Made by a program: the position numbers and the translations under genes
Shown: piece by piece, positions 49,801-64,000 of the stretch
Layout of the letters: each line of letters starts with the position of its first letter
Position numbering within the stretch: position 1 is the first letter of the stretch
The notes under the pieces: generated by a model
Database searches by the model: none
Told to the model about the DNA's origin: nothing
The model's input: the letters and a program-made list of their open reading frames with translations, nothing else
NCBI RefSeq assembly: GCF_003073045.1
Contig: NC_037597.1
Location: forward strand, 3,530,717-3,594,716
Direction: 5' to 3'
DNA: 64,000 bases
DNA from: Pomacea canaliculata
Taxonomy: Eukaryota; Mollusca; Gastropoda; Architaenioglossa; Ampullariidae

Positions 49801-52327
49801 TTGTATTACTATGTGCTCTTATTTTATTCCCCTCTTTCATTATACCAGTTGTTGCTGGTGATAATCTAAAATAGTTCCACAAATTATATTTCATATGACC
49901 TAAGCATATGTATCTATGCTGTCTATAAGTAAATAATATGTAAATGTAATTATCTTTCATTATACATTTGTGTAACTCAGCCTGGAAACCCCCTGGGTAA
50001 CCTGCCAGTCCCAAGCTTGGATGAAGGAGGAGGGTTGGGCATGGGGCTAGCAACCCCACCCTGTAAAACAACGCATGCTACAGAAACCGCAAATACAAAT
50101 ACAAGCTGCAGCCCTATGCTCCAATGGGGGCGATTAGGAACAAGAAAAAGAATACATTTGTGTAGGTTATAAACCATAGCTCTTAAAAATTTCTAATAAT
50201 AACTCAAACTCAAACTGTGCTCTTTCAACTGATGTCTGATGTTCTAAATTGACGAATACTAATTTGATTAACCCTTTCTTATTACTTTCTGCCAATTTAA
50301 TAAATCGATTGCTAAAGTTCACAAGGCAAAGTGACAGAATGCTGTAGCCAAAGTCTAGGAGATAGAAAATGACCACCGCACTGCTGCCTTTGTAGCTTTC
50401 TTCAAAAAGCGTATCTGACTGCACATACATCCAACAAACAAGAAGAGGACAGATTCTTTTTGACTACATTATTGGCTCTTGATGGTACTTACTGCCATGC
50501 CAGCCAGACAGGTCATGCCACCACCAACTTCTATGACATTAGCATCCCTGAAACCCAATTTCAGGTTAAAAAAAGGACAAATATTTTTAAATATTACATG
50601 GTTGTCAAAAGTCTGAAAAATGCAACAATTAACATGAATGTTGTATTACATTTTGAATTAAACACTTTTGTTATCTTGCCTATGCCAGTGTATTCACACA
50701 CAAGATTTTTGTCTGTTCTTGAATACTGTTATTTGATGGTTAGACTGCTACATGAACACTTACGCAAATTTGTCATGGTTCTGAAGACAGTAGTATGTCA
50801 TCACTTCTTCAGATGGCCAAACGCCTGGAAAAAAAAAATAAACCACACACACATTTTAACACAAAATTACATTTTATGTGGTCATTATTTTTCCAGCTGA
50901 AGATACATCAGCAATTGATAAAACAGGCAAAAGGGTGAATAAATATTACAACACTTCATTTTGAGAGGAAAATGTCTAATATTTCCAGCAGATATATCAA
51001 CAAAGTGAAGAATTCAGAAGGTATTTCCATTCCTCATCTTTACATCTGAGATAAAACTCATGCAGTTCTTTTTGATTAAATGTAAAAACTTACAAACATT
51101 TCCTGTATTGTTAAAGCCAAGCAGGTCTGAAGGCTTAATGGTTTCACTCAAATGCCTGAAACAAATTTTATGTCCCAAATAAGTACATTAATCAAGCACA
51201 ATACAAAATTTAAACTGTATAATGTAAAATTTTAAATGTATACTATAAAAGACTGCAGGCTTTGTACAGCTAGTGGGATGCAGAATATTGGGCTAATAGA
51301 ACTGTGGCGCCTTTCCAAACCAGCATAACACCATGTAGTATAAATGACATAATGTTTTAATACTGTAAATAGTGGTATAGCTTTCAAATAATAATAGAAA
51401 AAATCAGACAACAGAAAATGTACATCATTCTAGTGAATGCCTGGAGAAAACAAATACTGAGCACCTTCTGCAGCTTTGAGAGAAGCAGTGGAGCTAATGG
51501 TGAAGCTGTAGGAACTGCAGATTTTCTGAGCAATAACATAGCCTTTGATGAAGCTACTGGACTGACAGTGTAATGCAATGCAATAATGAAATGTGGAAGA
51601 ATAAGCTGGTGATCAATTTAAATAGTAAATAAGACAGAAATTTTAACAATATTATATTAATACATGAAGAAATACTTTGTTCTTCTTACTCCTCCCTTAT
51701 TAGCAGAAAAAATCCTTTTTAAAATTGAACATAAAGAACTGAGAGCAGTAAAAGACTGTGTGCTGTTTGCAGTACCTCACTATCAAGGAAAGATTTGGGA
51801 AAGAATGGCAGCTGTATTGGTACCAAGATGCATCTTCAGTCTCATTTTCACACTCTGGCGTCTTTATCTTCTGTGTTTGCAGAAGACCGTAACTCTGAAA
51901 TCGTCGAACTGAGACGACCGACTGCTGAGTCTGTGATGTTCGCTGGCCATGAATTGTCTGTAAATAAGATTTCATCTTACACTTTGATACCTGTAAATGA
52001 ACCAAGCGCCGACCAAATGATCATGCTATGTTAAAACCGGAAAATATATATCATAATCCTGATTTATTGTAGGATGTTATCGTATGTTGAATCTTCCAGT
52101 ACGTCCTTCTCTAGCTCGATCTATCATCGCACCGGTCACATATTTTATCACCTTATCGCTTTGTGAACTTATTCATTTAGGATTACCTCAATAAGTATGT
52201 TCCATCGTTCTCTTGCAATCTGCCTTCTTTTCAGCTGTGAGGATTGCTCGTCTGTTGTGGCTTTCCGTTTGACGGCCTTCTGCATGCCCTCGGCTTGGTT
52301 TGTTGCTAGTGGCCGCGGATGCATCAT
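46846..52327 (-). CDS. CAMKMT: Calmodulin-lysine N-methyltransferase
   Basis: CAMKMT trimethylates a lysine of calmodulin using S-adenosylmethionine. Eleven coding exons: 52,187-52,327, 51,776-51,957, 51,094-51,155, 50,764-50,824, 50,493-50,547, 49,689-49,752, 49,213-49,267, 48,475-48,549, 47,704-47,767, 47,374-47,502 and 46,846-46,953. All phases agree, giving 331 residues (human 323). Landmarks in order: [38 protein letters not shown]; the SAM-binding EVGGGMTCLAGMA; VVLTDGNEQSIS; RMLRWG; FDIVLCADCLFFDEGRKHLV; GEAWIFAPSRHKTF; VYDENLHFPLFVRLIKG. The last is extended by about 15 residues relative to my memory of the human protein. Two ATGs stand in tandem at the start; the upstream one is used here. 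It is head-to-head with TMEM223. Introns contain a SINE and the 49,975 repeat. Confidence 0.94.
48645..48820 (+). mobile_element. tRNA-derived SINE in CAMKMT intron
   Basis: GTGGATAACCCAATGGTTAA then AGCACTGG resembles a pol III A box, and GCCAGTTTGATACTTGTG a worn B box; it ends near an A run at 48,815. A related copy lies in the reverse sense at 56,030-56,150 (shared GAGAAGTGGATA). Confidence 0.65.
49975..50135. repeat. Dispersed repeat, partner at 32,828
   Basis: Second copy of the repeat described at 32,828, sharing GATGAAGGAGGAGGGTT and ACCCTGTAAAACAACC. In a CAMKMT intron. Confidence 0.7.
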
Positions 52328-52636
52328 TGCATGTTGCAAAAATGTCCAATACCGGAATAACGGCTATTCTCAAACCATTTGACGATATCGAGTTTGTGCA
52401 CTATCTTAAAGCTATCGAGGCAATATTTACCATTCTGAATAACATATTTTATTCATAGTTTTTAACTGTTTCTTTTTTTAATGGCATAAGTGAAGTAATT
52501 TTATTTTACTTTAATCTTAATTTTTGCTAGTTCGCTTAAGCCTGGAGGTTTGGTGTGTGTGTGTTCAGAAAAGCCGTGTGTTACCTCGCATTTACTATCA
52601 TCACGAACTAATATCCCTATATACGTCCGTGCTATA
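52328..52636. promoter_or_regulatory. CAMKMT-TMEM223 divergent promoter
   Basis: About 310 bp separate the two start codons, which point in opposite directions, so a shared bidirectional promoter is likely. No TATA box or other defining motif stands out. Confidence 0.5.
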
Positions 52637-53506
52637 ATGAGTCTGTTCGTTTATTTGAATATGTTTCGTTGGAGTTCCTCTAGACATTCGGCCCTGTCAT
52701 CCATTTCTTCTAAATTGTGGACAAGCAGCCCGGGAATTACACGCAGTGTCCTGCACTTGAAACATTGTAAGAGCTTACAGCTTCGCTCTTCATCATCGAG
52801 TCTGAAACCTCGTCTGCCCTTTGAAATCGACACGAATGTACAGAACGATGTACTGGTGTACTCATTAAAAAGTGATCGTTTTTTTAAGATGTTGAAGTAT
52901 TTTGGATGTATACAGTTTGCATTTTGGGCATACCTTGGACTGTTCTCTTTTCAAAACTTGCGAGATGCACCAGAAGATACAACAGCAATCAACTCGTCCT
53001 GGTGGCGTAGAATAGCAGCGAAAGAAAGCAAGTATAAAAATGGAATCAGCGTACTTTGCTTTGGATTGGGTAAGTGCTGATTTCTACTAAACTAATTTAC
53101 ATTGTACTCCGCCCTGAAATTTGCAGTGACTAGAAACCTCTTATGTTTTTGCAGTACATAGTAGAAAAGGGAAGCAGCCTCTATATCCTTGTTTTTTCTT
53201 TTGATTTCAGGATACATTATTTTATGCATCAGCATACTGTATCCAATGAGAGCAGTAAAGAAACTGTGGCTTTTGAAAGGAGGAACTGCTGTTCGGGTGG
53301 ACACATATTCTGCCTTCAAACGATCACAGACATTGACAGTACCCACTAGAAATGTGAGCTGCCTTCAGTCACGGAAAGATGCAGCAGCACAAATTGCCAT
53401 GAAGATAAGAGGCAAATGGTTTTTCTTTCTGTTGGATAAACGAGGAGTTTTTCACAATGCAGATCTGTTTGATTATGCAGTAGGGTTGTCAAGAAATGTG
53501 AAATAG
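52637..53506 (+). CDS. TMEM223: TMEM223, mitochondrial inner-membrane protein
   Basis: In other animals TMEM223 is a mitochondrial protein linked to expression of cytochrome c oxidase. Two coding exons, 52,637-53,069 and 53,211-53,506, phase 1, about 242 residues from the Met chosen. The N-terminus is rich in Ser, Arg and Leu without acidic residues until DTNV, fitting a mitochondrial presequence. Landmarks: DVLVYSLKSDRFFKMLKYFG; a helix around IQFAFWAYLGLFSF; a second helix GYIILCISILYPMRAVKKL; then TLTVPTRNVSC and GKWFFFLLDKRGVFHNADLF, matching the conserved C-terminal part. The start is uncertain: in-frame Mets also occur at 52,550, 52,661 and later. Identified from recalled family sequence. 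Confidence 0.88.
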
Positions 53507-53509
53507 ACA

Positions 53510-54500
53510 AAATGGAACAAATTTGATATTGACACGTTTCACCAATGTGCCATACTAAAACTGGGAGGCGCTTCAACTTAGCATAACAAGGCCTGGAGCT
53601 AATTGTAAATTAAGAAAATAAATCACCTGGTTCAACCGGGGTAGTTTATTAATGATACATGGCTCCCCTTTGTTCAATCTGCTCAGCACTGCTTTTTGAC
53701 CAACTATCAGATCTTGCACTTGTACATTTGATACCCCTGTTCAAATACCTTCTTCCTATAACTCGCCTGTTTGTCAACGCTCTCAATACCATACAAGCAA
53801 CTGCCATAAACAGTCGCGAAGGAACTCAATAAAACATCTTAGGATAATGGGTCTCATTTATGAGTTGTCATTGAAAACAAATCCTTCCAAAGCAATATGT
53901 CATCAATTTTACCTTCTTGTAATGTACAACACTTCAACAAGAGCAGATTCCTTTGTATTATTCATTCCACCCCTTTCCTACTTTCAGCACCTTTCACTCT
54001 GCGACCCTATGATTGAGTGGAAGCGAACAGTACCCTGATTCTCATTTCCATAATTCACCCTTCCCTTTAAAAGGCAAAAGAGAGATAGTGTTCGTTAATA
54101 TCTGCCTTGTTTGCTATTGCCAATTAAAAATGTTTGCAGGGAGTGCAAAACCTTTGTTTCGAGTAAAATCTCAAGAAAACAATTGTAATGGAGTGTTTGG
54201 TGTGCAAGAATTTCACTCTGCGTACTAGTTTTTTTCCCCCTGCAGGCAAAAGCGAGAATCTTCATACCTCCGAGTTCTCAAAATACCACACATACTTTTC
54301 AGGGCCTACACATTCTTCTCACAACCCAAATTTAGGAAATTTTCATCATGCACGTGCAGCATCCTTCTCATTTGTAAAACATGGCTTTACATACTCATTT
54401 TCACACAACGCTGAATAAAAACCAACCATAAAATTACGCTATACAGATTTACAGGGAAGCTCAAGAGGCAACCCTGCATTTATTTCATGAGGACTAGCAA
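53510..54500. other. TMEM223-FAU copy 2 convergent region
   Basis: Non-coding; likely 3-prime untranslated parts. No repeat family recognised. Confidence 0.5.
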
Positions 54501-54503
54501 AAC

Positions 54504-56659
<2,156 letters not shown>

Positions 56660-56679
56660 GATTACTTCTAGATTGGACT

Positions 56680-57134
56680 AAACAGAAAAGTATATAAGTT
56701 ATATTAATAATAGAAATACACGAATTAAACGAAAGTTCAATAGTATGTATAATATACTTGAAACTGCCTGCGTAATATACTGTAATAAATGTAGTAGCAC
56801 TGTTGAATCGAACATGCGCTTTATTTTGTCATACCTTTTATTTTATTTTCTGTGTACACTGACAGAAACATATGTACAATACGCAATTAATTCGAGAAGT
56901 ACGATGTCTAAAGTTGACAGATGTATGATTAAGAAAAATTTAGGCATGGAATACAGGTATATAATTACATAAATAGTTCAAAGCATACACGTGTAGGCCG
57001 TACAGTCTCCTCGCAGGAAAGCGGAAAGAACGCTCGCAAGGGCTTATGGGACGATTTGTGTGCACCAACAGTGATGACGTCAAGAGAAACGCTGCGCGGA
57101 AAGAACCAAATGACCGAGAGCTCGCTGATCTGAA
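56680..57134. promoter_or_regulatory. FAU copy 2 - RNF8 bidirectional promoter region
   Basis: The start codons are 475 bp apart on opposite strands. On the minus strand GTTCTTTCCGCTTTCC (about 57,012-57,035) is a plausible TOP-type start for FAU copy 2. A palindromic CRE, TGACGTCA, lies at 57,075-57,082, and the stretch 56,990-57,130 is GC-rich against AT-rich surroundings. Confidence 0.6.
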
Positions 57135-60100
57135 ATGGCTCAAGTCGTTCCTTGCCTTGTACGATTAGGCGAAAATCATAAAAAATATCGACATCTGCCA
57201 CTGACCCAAGACAAGGTTGTGTTTGTATCTTAATTGTCCCATTCCTAATCACAAACTAGATCGAAGTGTTTGTAAGTTTCTTGTGTAACAGTTTAAATCA
57301 AATCTTACTACACCCAAATAGGCAGGCATGAAGAAAATGGGGACTTTCAGTTTAGCTGATACGTAACTGAGAATATTAATGGTTGTGTCACACTGCTTTC
57401 ATAATAACATAAGCAGTTTACTTATATAGCACCTTATCCCAACCCTTTTGCCAAGCACATTGCACTTTACACAACACTGTAATCCAGTCGTTAAAAAATG
57501 TAAACAAAGTAAAATTACATATAAATTTAAAAAAATCGAGCACTCAACTCAAGCATTTCACAAAACAGTGTGAATTGGAAGCAAGTAATGGTGAGGTGGA
57601 GTTTTCAGTTAAGCGTTGAATGATTCAAAGGATATATACCTCAGCAGACAGCAGTCATACATATGGACACAAATCGACAGTGAGGCACAGGGTTGTTTAT
57701 TTTTGGCACGTACTCATATTACAGGTTGATGTTGCATCAATGCAGAACAAGACTCAAGAAATAAAAAAAAAAAAAAAAAAAGAGGGTACATTCTGTGGTG
57801 GTGACACAGAGATCCAGAATTTAAATCATTGGAAAACGTAGTGAGACAAGTAAATAAAGTGGTCCAGAGTTGAAAATGGAAAAATAACAATGAAGTGGAG
57901 AAGATGGCATAGATATGGCAGTAGAGACTACTAAAGCCTCCAAAAAAAAAAAAAAAAAATCTGGTCAAGATTTAAAACTTTCAACATGCTAAAATTGTGA
58001 TTTCAAGGTTTGCTGTTTGAAGTTTTAAATGCAGAACATGTTAATAGCTTCAGTTTTATTTTTCACAATAGGTCAAGATTGGACGTGCACCAGACACAAC
58101 ATACTGTATATTGTCAACCTGGATATCGCGATACCATGCAACTATTGAAAAGCAAGAAGATGGGTCGTGGATTCTAACAGACAATAAGGTTTGTCACTGG
58201 AATACCTTTGAGATCATCTTAGGCAGGAAACCCAGTAGCATGAATTAGCTTAGCTAATTCTACTATAATTAGGGTCAATAAAGTTTCTAGGCCCTGTTTA
58301 TGTAGCAATTATGATAGAGTATTTATAATCAAGCTCAAAGCTGTCAGTGAATTAATGCACTTAAATGTCTGAGGCAGATAGTGCTGAGGAAAAGTTTTTT
58401 TTTGACAACTCGTTGCTTACCAAAAAATTTACACTTTGCTCTTTTAACATGGTGAAGTTAGCTTCAGTTCACCCTGATTGTATGTGTGTGTGTTGTACAT
58501 GTACTTAAAAAACGAAATATGAAAGTATAATTAACTAGCTTGTATGGCATCTAGGTAAAGAGCCTTTGACACCATTTCAGATAGAAATAATTATGGTAAC
58601 AGAACTGGTTTGATATAAGATGTGGTGAATTGTAAGTGATTCAGAATTTGTCATGAAAGGGATAAGAAACAGAGCATTTTGATTTGAAAGGAGCAAAACA
58701 AATGATACAATCTCTCATTTAACAGTCTAAGACTTATCCTAAAAGGATAACAGTTGCACAAATGAAGAATGCAGTTGTCACACTCTTCATTCTTTTCATG
58801 ATATGAATGAAACGAAATTTTCTTCCAGAGTCTGAATGGGATTGCAATAAATGGGACTCAGTTGGAACCGCTCACCCCTTACACCTTAAAAGAAGGAGAT
58901 GTGGTCCAGTTTGGGGTCCCCAGATCTTCAGGCTTGGAGCCAGAGTTTGTGTACAAATATTTTTCTTCAATGAAAATAAGAATAGAATCCAAGAAAAGAT
59001 CATTGTCTTCAGATCAGGGTGCTGAGCCCAAGCGGTTCTGTGAAGATTCACCTACAAGCGTCATAAGGTTAGACTAAGTCCATGGGTGTGCAGATGTCTG
59101 CACCATGCATGAGCACATTTCCACACTTTCTTGTGCTTTAGATGGTATTGATGAAAAACCTGGAAGAATGTTTCTTTTTCTCTTTTCAGTCATTCTCATT
59201 TTGTAGGTAGACTTAGATTATTATTATTAGTATGATAGTATGCTGAATTACTTCTTTTCTTCATTCTATGCAATGGCTGCTAATTGGTGCTTGCATTTAG
59301 TGCAAAGTATCTGTGTTCAGCTTTAATTTCTGAACTTCTCCCATAAGACCCAGCCAGAAAATCTTGCTGTTCATCTGACCAGTCCATACTATCTACTCCT
59401 TTCACCAATAATGTATTAGTTTATTCCTTGTTGCTCCTTTGAGGAGCATAGGGCCGCAGCAACACAATAATGTATGGTTCCCAACTTTTTAGCTATGGTG
59501 CAGCATAGCAGTAGATCTCCCTTCCCATTTACGTATGCTACATCCCACTATTGGGTCTTTTTTTAAACTTACATTAACTACACATCTTTTCTGCACTACT
59601 TCTAAAGACAGTTCACTTACTGCCTCTAACCAGTTCTCTGGGTTTTTTAAAGTTCTGTTTAAATATATATCTGGGTTAGTCTGTTCTACTGATATCCTTT
59701 GTTGATTACTTTTTATCTCTTTGTCATTACTGTTAGCTCTGTATCTCCACTGTCGTTTGCACTTCATTCTCATTGTTGCCTGGGCTGTCAGGTGGCACAA
59801 TAGTTATCTCCTGTCCCCAGTGCAGTGAAAGTTGGCTTTCCTGGGTTCAGCTCTTGTCTCAGGATGCCATTCTTTATCTGCATGTGGCATCTGTTTACAA
59901 GGCTGGCTGCGTTACTGCGATATGGCTTATTTGCTGGTTCAGCATAAAACACTATTTTCCCCCCTCCCCCACTTCATCATTGCCCATTTTTCCTTCCTGT
60001 ACTATATGTATCAAGCAGTGAGTGCATGCTCCAGTATGAGTGTGATTGCATCTTTATTATTTTATATAGCTATCTTATAATTATCTTATATAGTTTACAA

Positions 60101-63100
60101 AGTTCAGAAGAAGAGAAGAAGAAAACTGGAGATAAACTGCTCTTGGAAATGTACGAAGATCAGGTCCGTGCCCTTACTAGAAAGCTGGAGGAAAAAGAAG
60201 AAGAAAAGACAGCTGTGGAGCAACAGCTAGAAACAGAGAGGAAACAGCGAGTAGCAATTGAGCAGATGCACAAAGAGCAAGAAGAAAGAGTCCGCGAACT
60301 CAATGCCAAGAAGGTTGGCACATTTTGTATCAAAACTGTCAAGACTTTAAACACTACTTTAGAGCTCATGTGATAAAAGTGCTTAATACAGAAATATGAC
60401 CAATAGAAGTGTAAGTTTATGTACACATATTTATATAAAAAATTCTTTTTTTTTTTTTTCACCTTCTCATCATTACCATTTCAAGATGGCTGACTTCCTG
60501 GTAGCGTAACAATGAGTTTTTGTGCTCATTGGATCTCCATCTATATGATGGTATCTACGTATTCGTCTGATTATTTATATAACAGTTTACCTGTCTCGAG
60601 ATCAGCACTTACTTAAACATCATTGGCTTAAGATTTCTCCGTGATTTTGTCTTTGGATCTATCATTTGCCAGTGCCTACCAACTGTATTGGCTTGTTTTC
60701 AACTTTGAATTAATTTGCCTATGCAAGTCTCCACATGTTATCTACTTTAATTTTGATCTCCTTACCCATACTGGCATAAGGTTGATACCACTCATTTTTT
60801 TTACCAGATCAGCTTCACAAGGACTAACAATCATGCTGTTCCACCATGATGAACACTCCCTAAATCTATTATTTACCTTTTATTCCATCCATCTTGAATC
60901 TTGAAGCCAGGGGGCGCTACTACGTAGCCTGAGCCCGGCTCACTTTTGGTGATGCATTGGATGAAGTTTATGTGTAAGAGGGTATAGGTCTGAATTAAAT
61001 GTTGTTATATAGGTGTGTTTGTTTATATAAATACATTATGTTATGTTATTATGTGAACAAAAGAAAAATTTCTGTTCTGGATTATGCCTGGTACAGACAA
61101 TTGATATTTATGATGTTAATTTATTGTTCTGAAGGAAATATTGAAATCTGTATCCTAGAGACAATTGGAAGAAGAAAGGGCACGTATTGAAGAGCAAATG
61201 CAACAAGAATTACAAACCAGACTTGAAGAACAAGAGAAACAGCTTCAGGCGCAAATGAAAATGCAGCTGCTTGCACTGGCCACCGAGAAGCAGGAGGTGG
61301 AGAAACGGTTGCAGCAAGAAATGGAGAAGGCAGTTCAGGAGAAGGACCGTGAGTTACAAGAGAAGCTTCAAGAAGAAAGAGATCGATTGCAGAGGGTAAT
61401 CCTTCTTGTTGGACATCTTGGTTGTTGTGCTGATTTCTGTCCTGCATACAGAGTTGAGGTGTATCAGACCTGCTGGATTATACATTAGGTGCATTCTAGA
61501 TCAAATTGTGAACGTTTTCCATTATACAACGAAAACTATTGTCATTGATCTTCAGTACAAGAGACCCCATCGTTCACACATTATGTATGCATTTCCAAAA
61601 GGGGTTTATTCTTCAAAACTTTGTAATCTTCATAAGCTGTGAATAAAATAGTAAGACGTGTTTTGCCAATGAGTGGCGAGGGTCAAAGTACTCAACATAA
61701 TTTGAAACACATTGTCATAGGCATTTATTTTATACTATTTTCTGGCTTCATTTTTATTTATTATTTTTTTTCATGCAGGTTATAGAATTAAAGGAGTTGC
61801 AGCAGAAAGCACTTGAGAATCAGCTTCTTTTGAGTCACAAAGAAAATGAGAATGCTGTAAAAGAAAAGCTCAGAGAAAAAGAATCCATTTTATCAGAATT
61901 TGCCAATACCATGGAAACAGAATTACAGTGTGTGATCTGCAGTGAGCTTTTTGTTCAGGTTAGATAAAACCAGCTTACTAAAGTTTTTTTGATATTAAAC
62001 AGTATACATGTAGTTTTTGAAGAAACACTCATAAAAACCAAGACATAGCTCTCAAGTTGACTATATGCAACATTTGTATATGTAAGCCTCAGTTTTAACA
62101 ATTGTTATATTGTTTACAGATCAAAAGTTGTGTATTTTAAGTTCCCACTTTGTTATGCTATACATAATTGTTCAAATTTCTTAAACTTAAGGATTGAAAT
62201 TTCTTTTGTGTCATCAATGTCTTATTCTTAAATATTTTGTATTAAAGCATGTATTTTGTTTATTGTATTTATATGTTGCAGGCTACATCTCTCAACTGCT
62301 CACACGCTTTTTGTGCAGTTTGCATTAAGCAGTGGCTGGCTGTGAAAAATGAATGTCCCAGCTGTCGAACTCCAGTGACATCAAGTGTTCGGTCTATTGT
62401 CCTTGACAATTACATTGATTGTATGGTGGATCAGCTCAGCTTGGAACTCAAAGAGCGACGTCTGCAGCTGGTGGAAGAACGTCTTGGTAATGATATTCCT
62501 TTTAGATAGTATTTTACAATGTAAACATCGTTGAACTGAAAAAATTTTTATGATGCAAAACATTTTTGTTAGAGTGATGGCCCTTCGCCTAAGTGGCTAG
62601 AGGGGGCAGCTCTTCATCACATTTTGTCTTGCCCATTAATCTGCGTCAGGTTTTGTGTGAGTAGGTGATCCATGGATCTGTGACATCATCGCCTATATTT
62701 CTTGATTGGTTTCTGTGTCTTCACCACTTGTCTTATTTTTCTGGTGCATTTTCTTTCATTTGTAACGTCTGCACCATCTATTTTAGATCTGCACATCAGT
62801 GTTTATTTTTAGATTTTGATTCTTTTTCTGCAATCGTTCCAACAAGCTGTGATGTTGTCCTGTCATAGCAGGATTTGTTGGCAGTAAAGTTGACAAAAAT
62901 ACCTTGACGAATTCAGTAGTAAGCATCAGTGTTGTGAAATGCTATCATTTTCCCTTGGACTACAGGAACATACCTGAGAATATCAACATTTCCAGTCCAT
63001 CGCTTGCTGATCCCAAAGTTAAAATACAGTAACTGAAACCACAACTGTTTCTAGCTTTGTGTGCAGTTAAGTTCACACAGGATTCTTCTACATTCATTGT

Positions 63101-64000
63101 TCCGAATGACAGGTAACAGAGCACCATGGCCGTTCTGGTAGAAATCCTTGACTTCAACACAGGCCTTGTTTTAAGCATTGCCACTTTGTCATTGTGTAAC
63201 CTCCAGGACCTGGGCTGGCTGTACCGCTGGTCACCTGCTGCTGATGATAAAAAAAATCCTTTGCAGCAATTTCTTGGCATGGTGATGACAGTGCGGTGAC
63301 ATGTTCAGTCTGTACTTAGGCTGCCTGCTGGTGGTGGTGTTCAACGGCTACAAGGTCATCAGGGAAGGGCCAGTAAAAAATGCCTTCTCCATCAGGCCAT
63401 ATTGTTTTCTGATGAGATTTTCCTATTCTCCTCAACGTTTCAAGATTTGAGCTGGGCCTAGGATGTGTTCCACAAAAGAAACATTTGAATGAAAACAGTA
63501 ATGGAGCAGACGTTCCCATCTCAGAGGGCTCCAAAACACATCTATAGTGATTTTACAACTGTTTTTGAGCATCCGTTCTTATTATGTTTTTGTGTATTTC
63601 TTTTTAGTAAAGCGCTTTGAATAAAGGCTGCCTTTTAAGGCGGGAAAAAAGCACTCTATAAATCAACATATATTATTATATTTTGAACAACTTAAAAAAA
63701 AAAATCTCCTTTTCAGAAATCCTAGCCAAGATGCAGGATGTAGAAAGGAAGACCATTGCTGGATCCTCAGGAAATAGAAGGGGAAGGACTAGAGGACAAA
63801 GGGGCAGGATGCGGGGCAGGTCACGAGGCAGAGGACAGCAGCGAAGGGAGCAAAGGGCCTCTGTAGCGGTATCAGCTTCTTTCATAGCAGCCACAGCAGC
63901 TGTCACAGCACATGAAGCACCTGCAGCCGAGCACCAAGAAACAGCTGCACCTCATTCAAGCATCATCCTAGTTAGTGATGAGTCTGAAGAGTCAGATTAC
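57135..64000 (+). CDS. RNF8: RNF8, FHA-RING ubiquitin ligase (partial, runs off window)
   Basis: RNF8 binds phosphorylated MDC1 at DNA breaks through its FHA domain and ubiquitinates chromatin. Exons: 57,135-57,215, 58,072-58,188, 58,829-59,067, 60,103-60,313, 61,159-61,395, 61,779-61,958, 62,282-62,486 and 63,717 to beyond 64,000; phases agree. FHA at about residues 7-100 with GR (KIGRAPD), S-x-x-H (ISRYHATIE) and N-G (SLNGIAING). A charged coiled coil follows, encoded by exons 4-6 (LEEKEEEKTAVEQQLETERK and similar). C3HC4 RING: CVIC, then C-x-H-x2-C in NCSHAFCAVC, then CPSC, followed by VLDNYIDCMVDQLSLE as in known RNF8. The last exon adds an Arg/Gly-rich stretch (RGQRGRMRGRSRGRGQQ), an Ala-rich part and SSIILVSDESEESD, a good SUMO-interaction motif; I do not recall these in vertebrate RNF8. 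The end lies outside the window. Confidence 0.95.
57400..57560. repeat. Dispersed repeat in RNF8 intron 1
   Basis: AAGCAGTTTACTTATATAGC then ACCTTATCC resembles the TATATAGCGCC tail common to animal SINEs and LINEs. Two A-rich runs follow in the same intron (57,760-57,781 and 57,940-57,959). Confidence 0.45.
59785..59880 (+). mobile_element. tRNA-derived SINE fragment in RNF8 intron
   Basis: GGTGGCACAATAGTTATCTC fits a pol III A-box region, and CCTGGGTTCAGCTCTTGTC a B-box region, about 40 bp apart. No A tail seen. Confidence 0.5.
63600..63690. repeat. Retroelement tail before last RNF8 exon
   Basis: GTAAAGCGCTTTGAATAAAG then GCACTCTATAAATCAACATA and TATTATTATATT is the 3-prime tail seen in many animal SINEs and LINEs. 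It ends about 40 bp before the last exon in view. Confidence 0.55.

Overview
The window is nuclear DNA from an animal. Genes have many short introns with GT-AG ends. Nearly all are metazoan families (TAF8, CAMKMT, TMEM223, FAU, RNF8, CUB receptors). Introns carry fragments of RTE-like LINEs, tRNA-derived SINEs, hAT and pogo-like DNA transposons. The repeat mix and intron style suggest a lophotrochozoan, most likely a mollusc; that is an inference. No retrovirus, LTR element, Polinton, CRISPR array, rRNA gene or true tRNA gene was seen.

Left third (about 1-34,200), almost all on the minus strand: an accessory, duplicated membrane-protein locus. Two tandem paralogues of a multi-CUB single-pass receptor lie at 31-7,931 (copy A, decayed) and 10,642-20,393 (copy B, better preserved). 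Next to them is a family of small single-pass proteins (P1 20,951-21,562; P2 24,502-25,690; P3 27,454-28,020, decayed; P4 30,083-33,247). Each has a very short N-terminal exon, a phase-1 intron, then one exon with a membrane helix and a tail. The tails carry one or two PPxY motifs (WW-domain ligands). A fifth, truncated member (8,496-8,748) sits beside copy A, so the duplicated unit was receptor plus small membrane protein. P2 and P3 are a second, separate duplication. CRE-type TGACGT boxes lie upstream of all of them, including an 18-bp tandem array next to P1. I do not recognise this family from memory.

Right part (about 36,100-64,000): conserved housekeeping genes. FAU copy 1 (+, 36,416-38,881) has a GC-AG intron and a one-base frameshift before the S30 part. 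TAF8 (+, 41,159-44,007) and CAMKMT (-, 46,846-52,327) follow, with CAMKMT head-to-head with TMEM223 (+, 52,637-53,506). FAU copy 2 (-, 54,504-56,659) is intact and shares a promoter region with RNF8 (+, from 57,135, running off the end).

Functionally, the right part supplies ribosomal S30/FUBI, a TFIID subunit, a calmodulin methyltransferase, a mitochondrial membrane protein and a DNA-damage ubiquitin ligase. In the left part, CUB domains could bind ligands outside the cell while PPxY tails could recruit WW proteins inside. That link is inferred from proximity and shared sequence features only.
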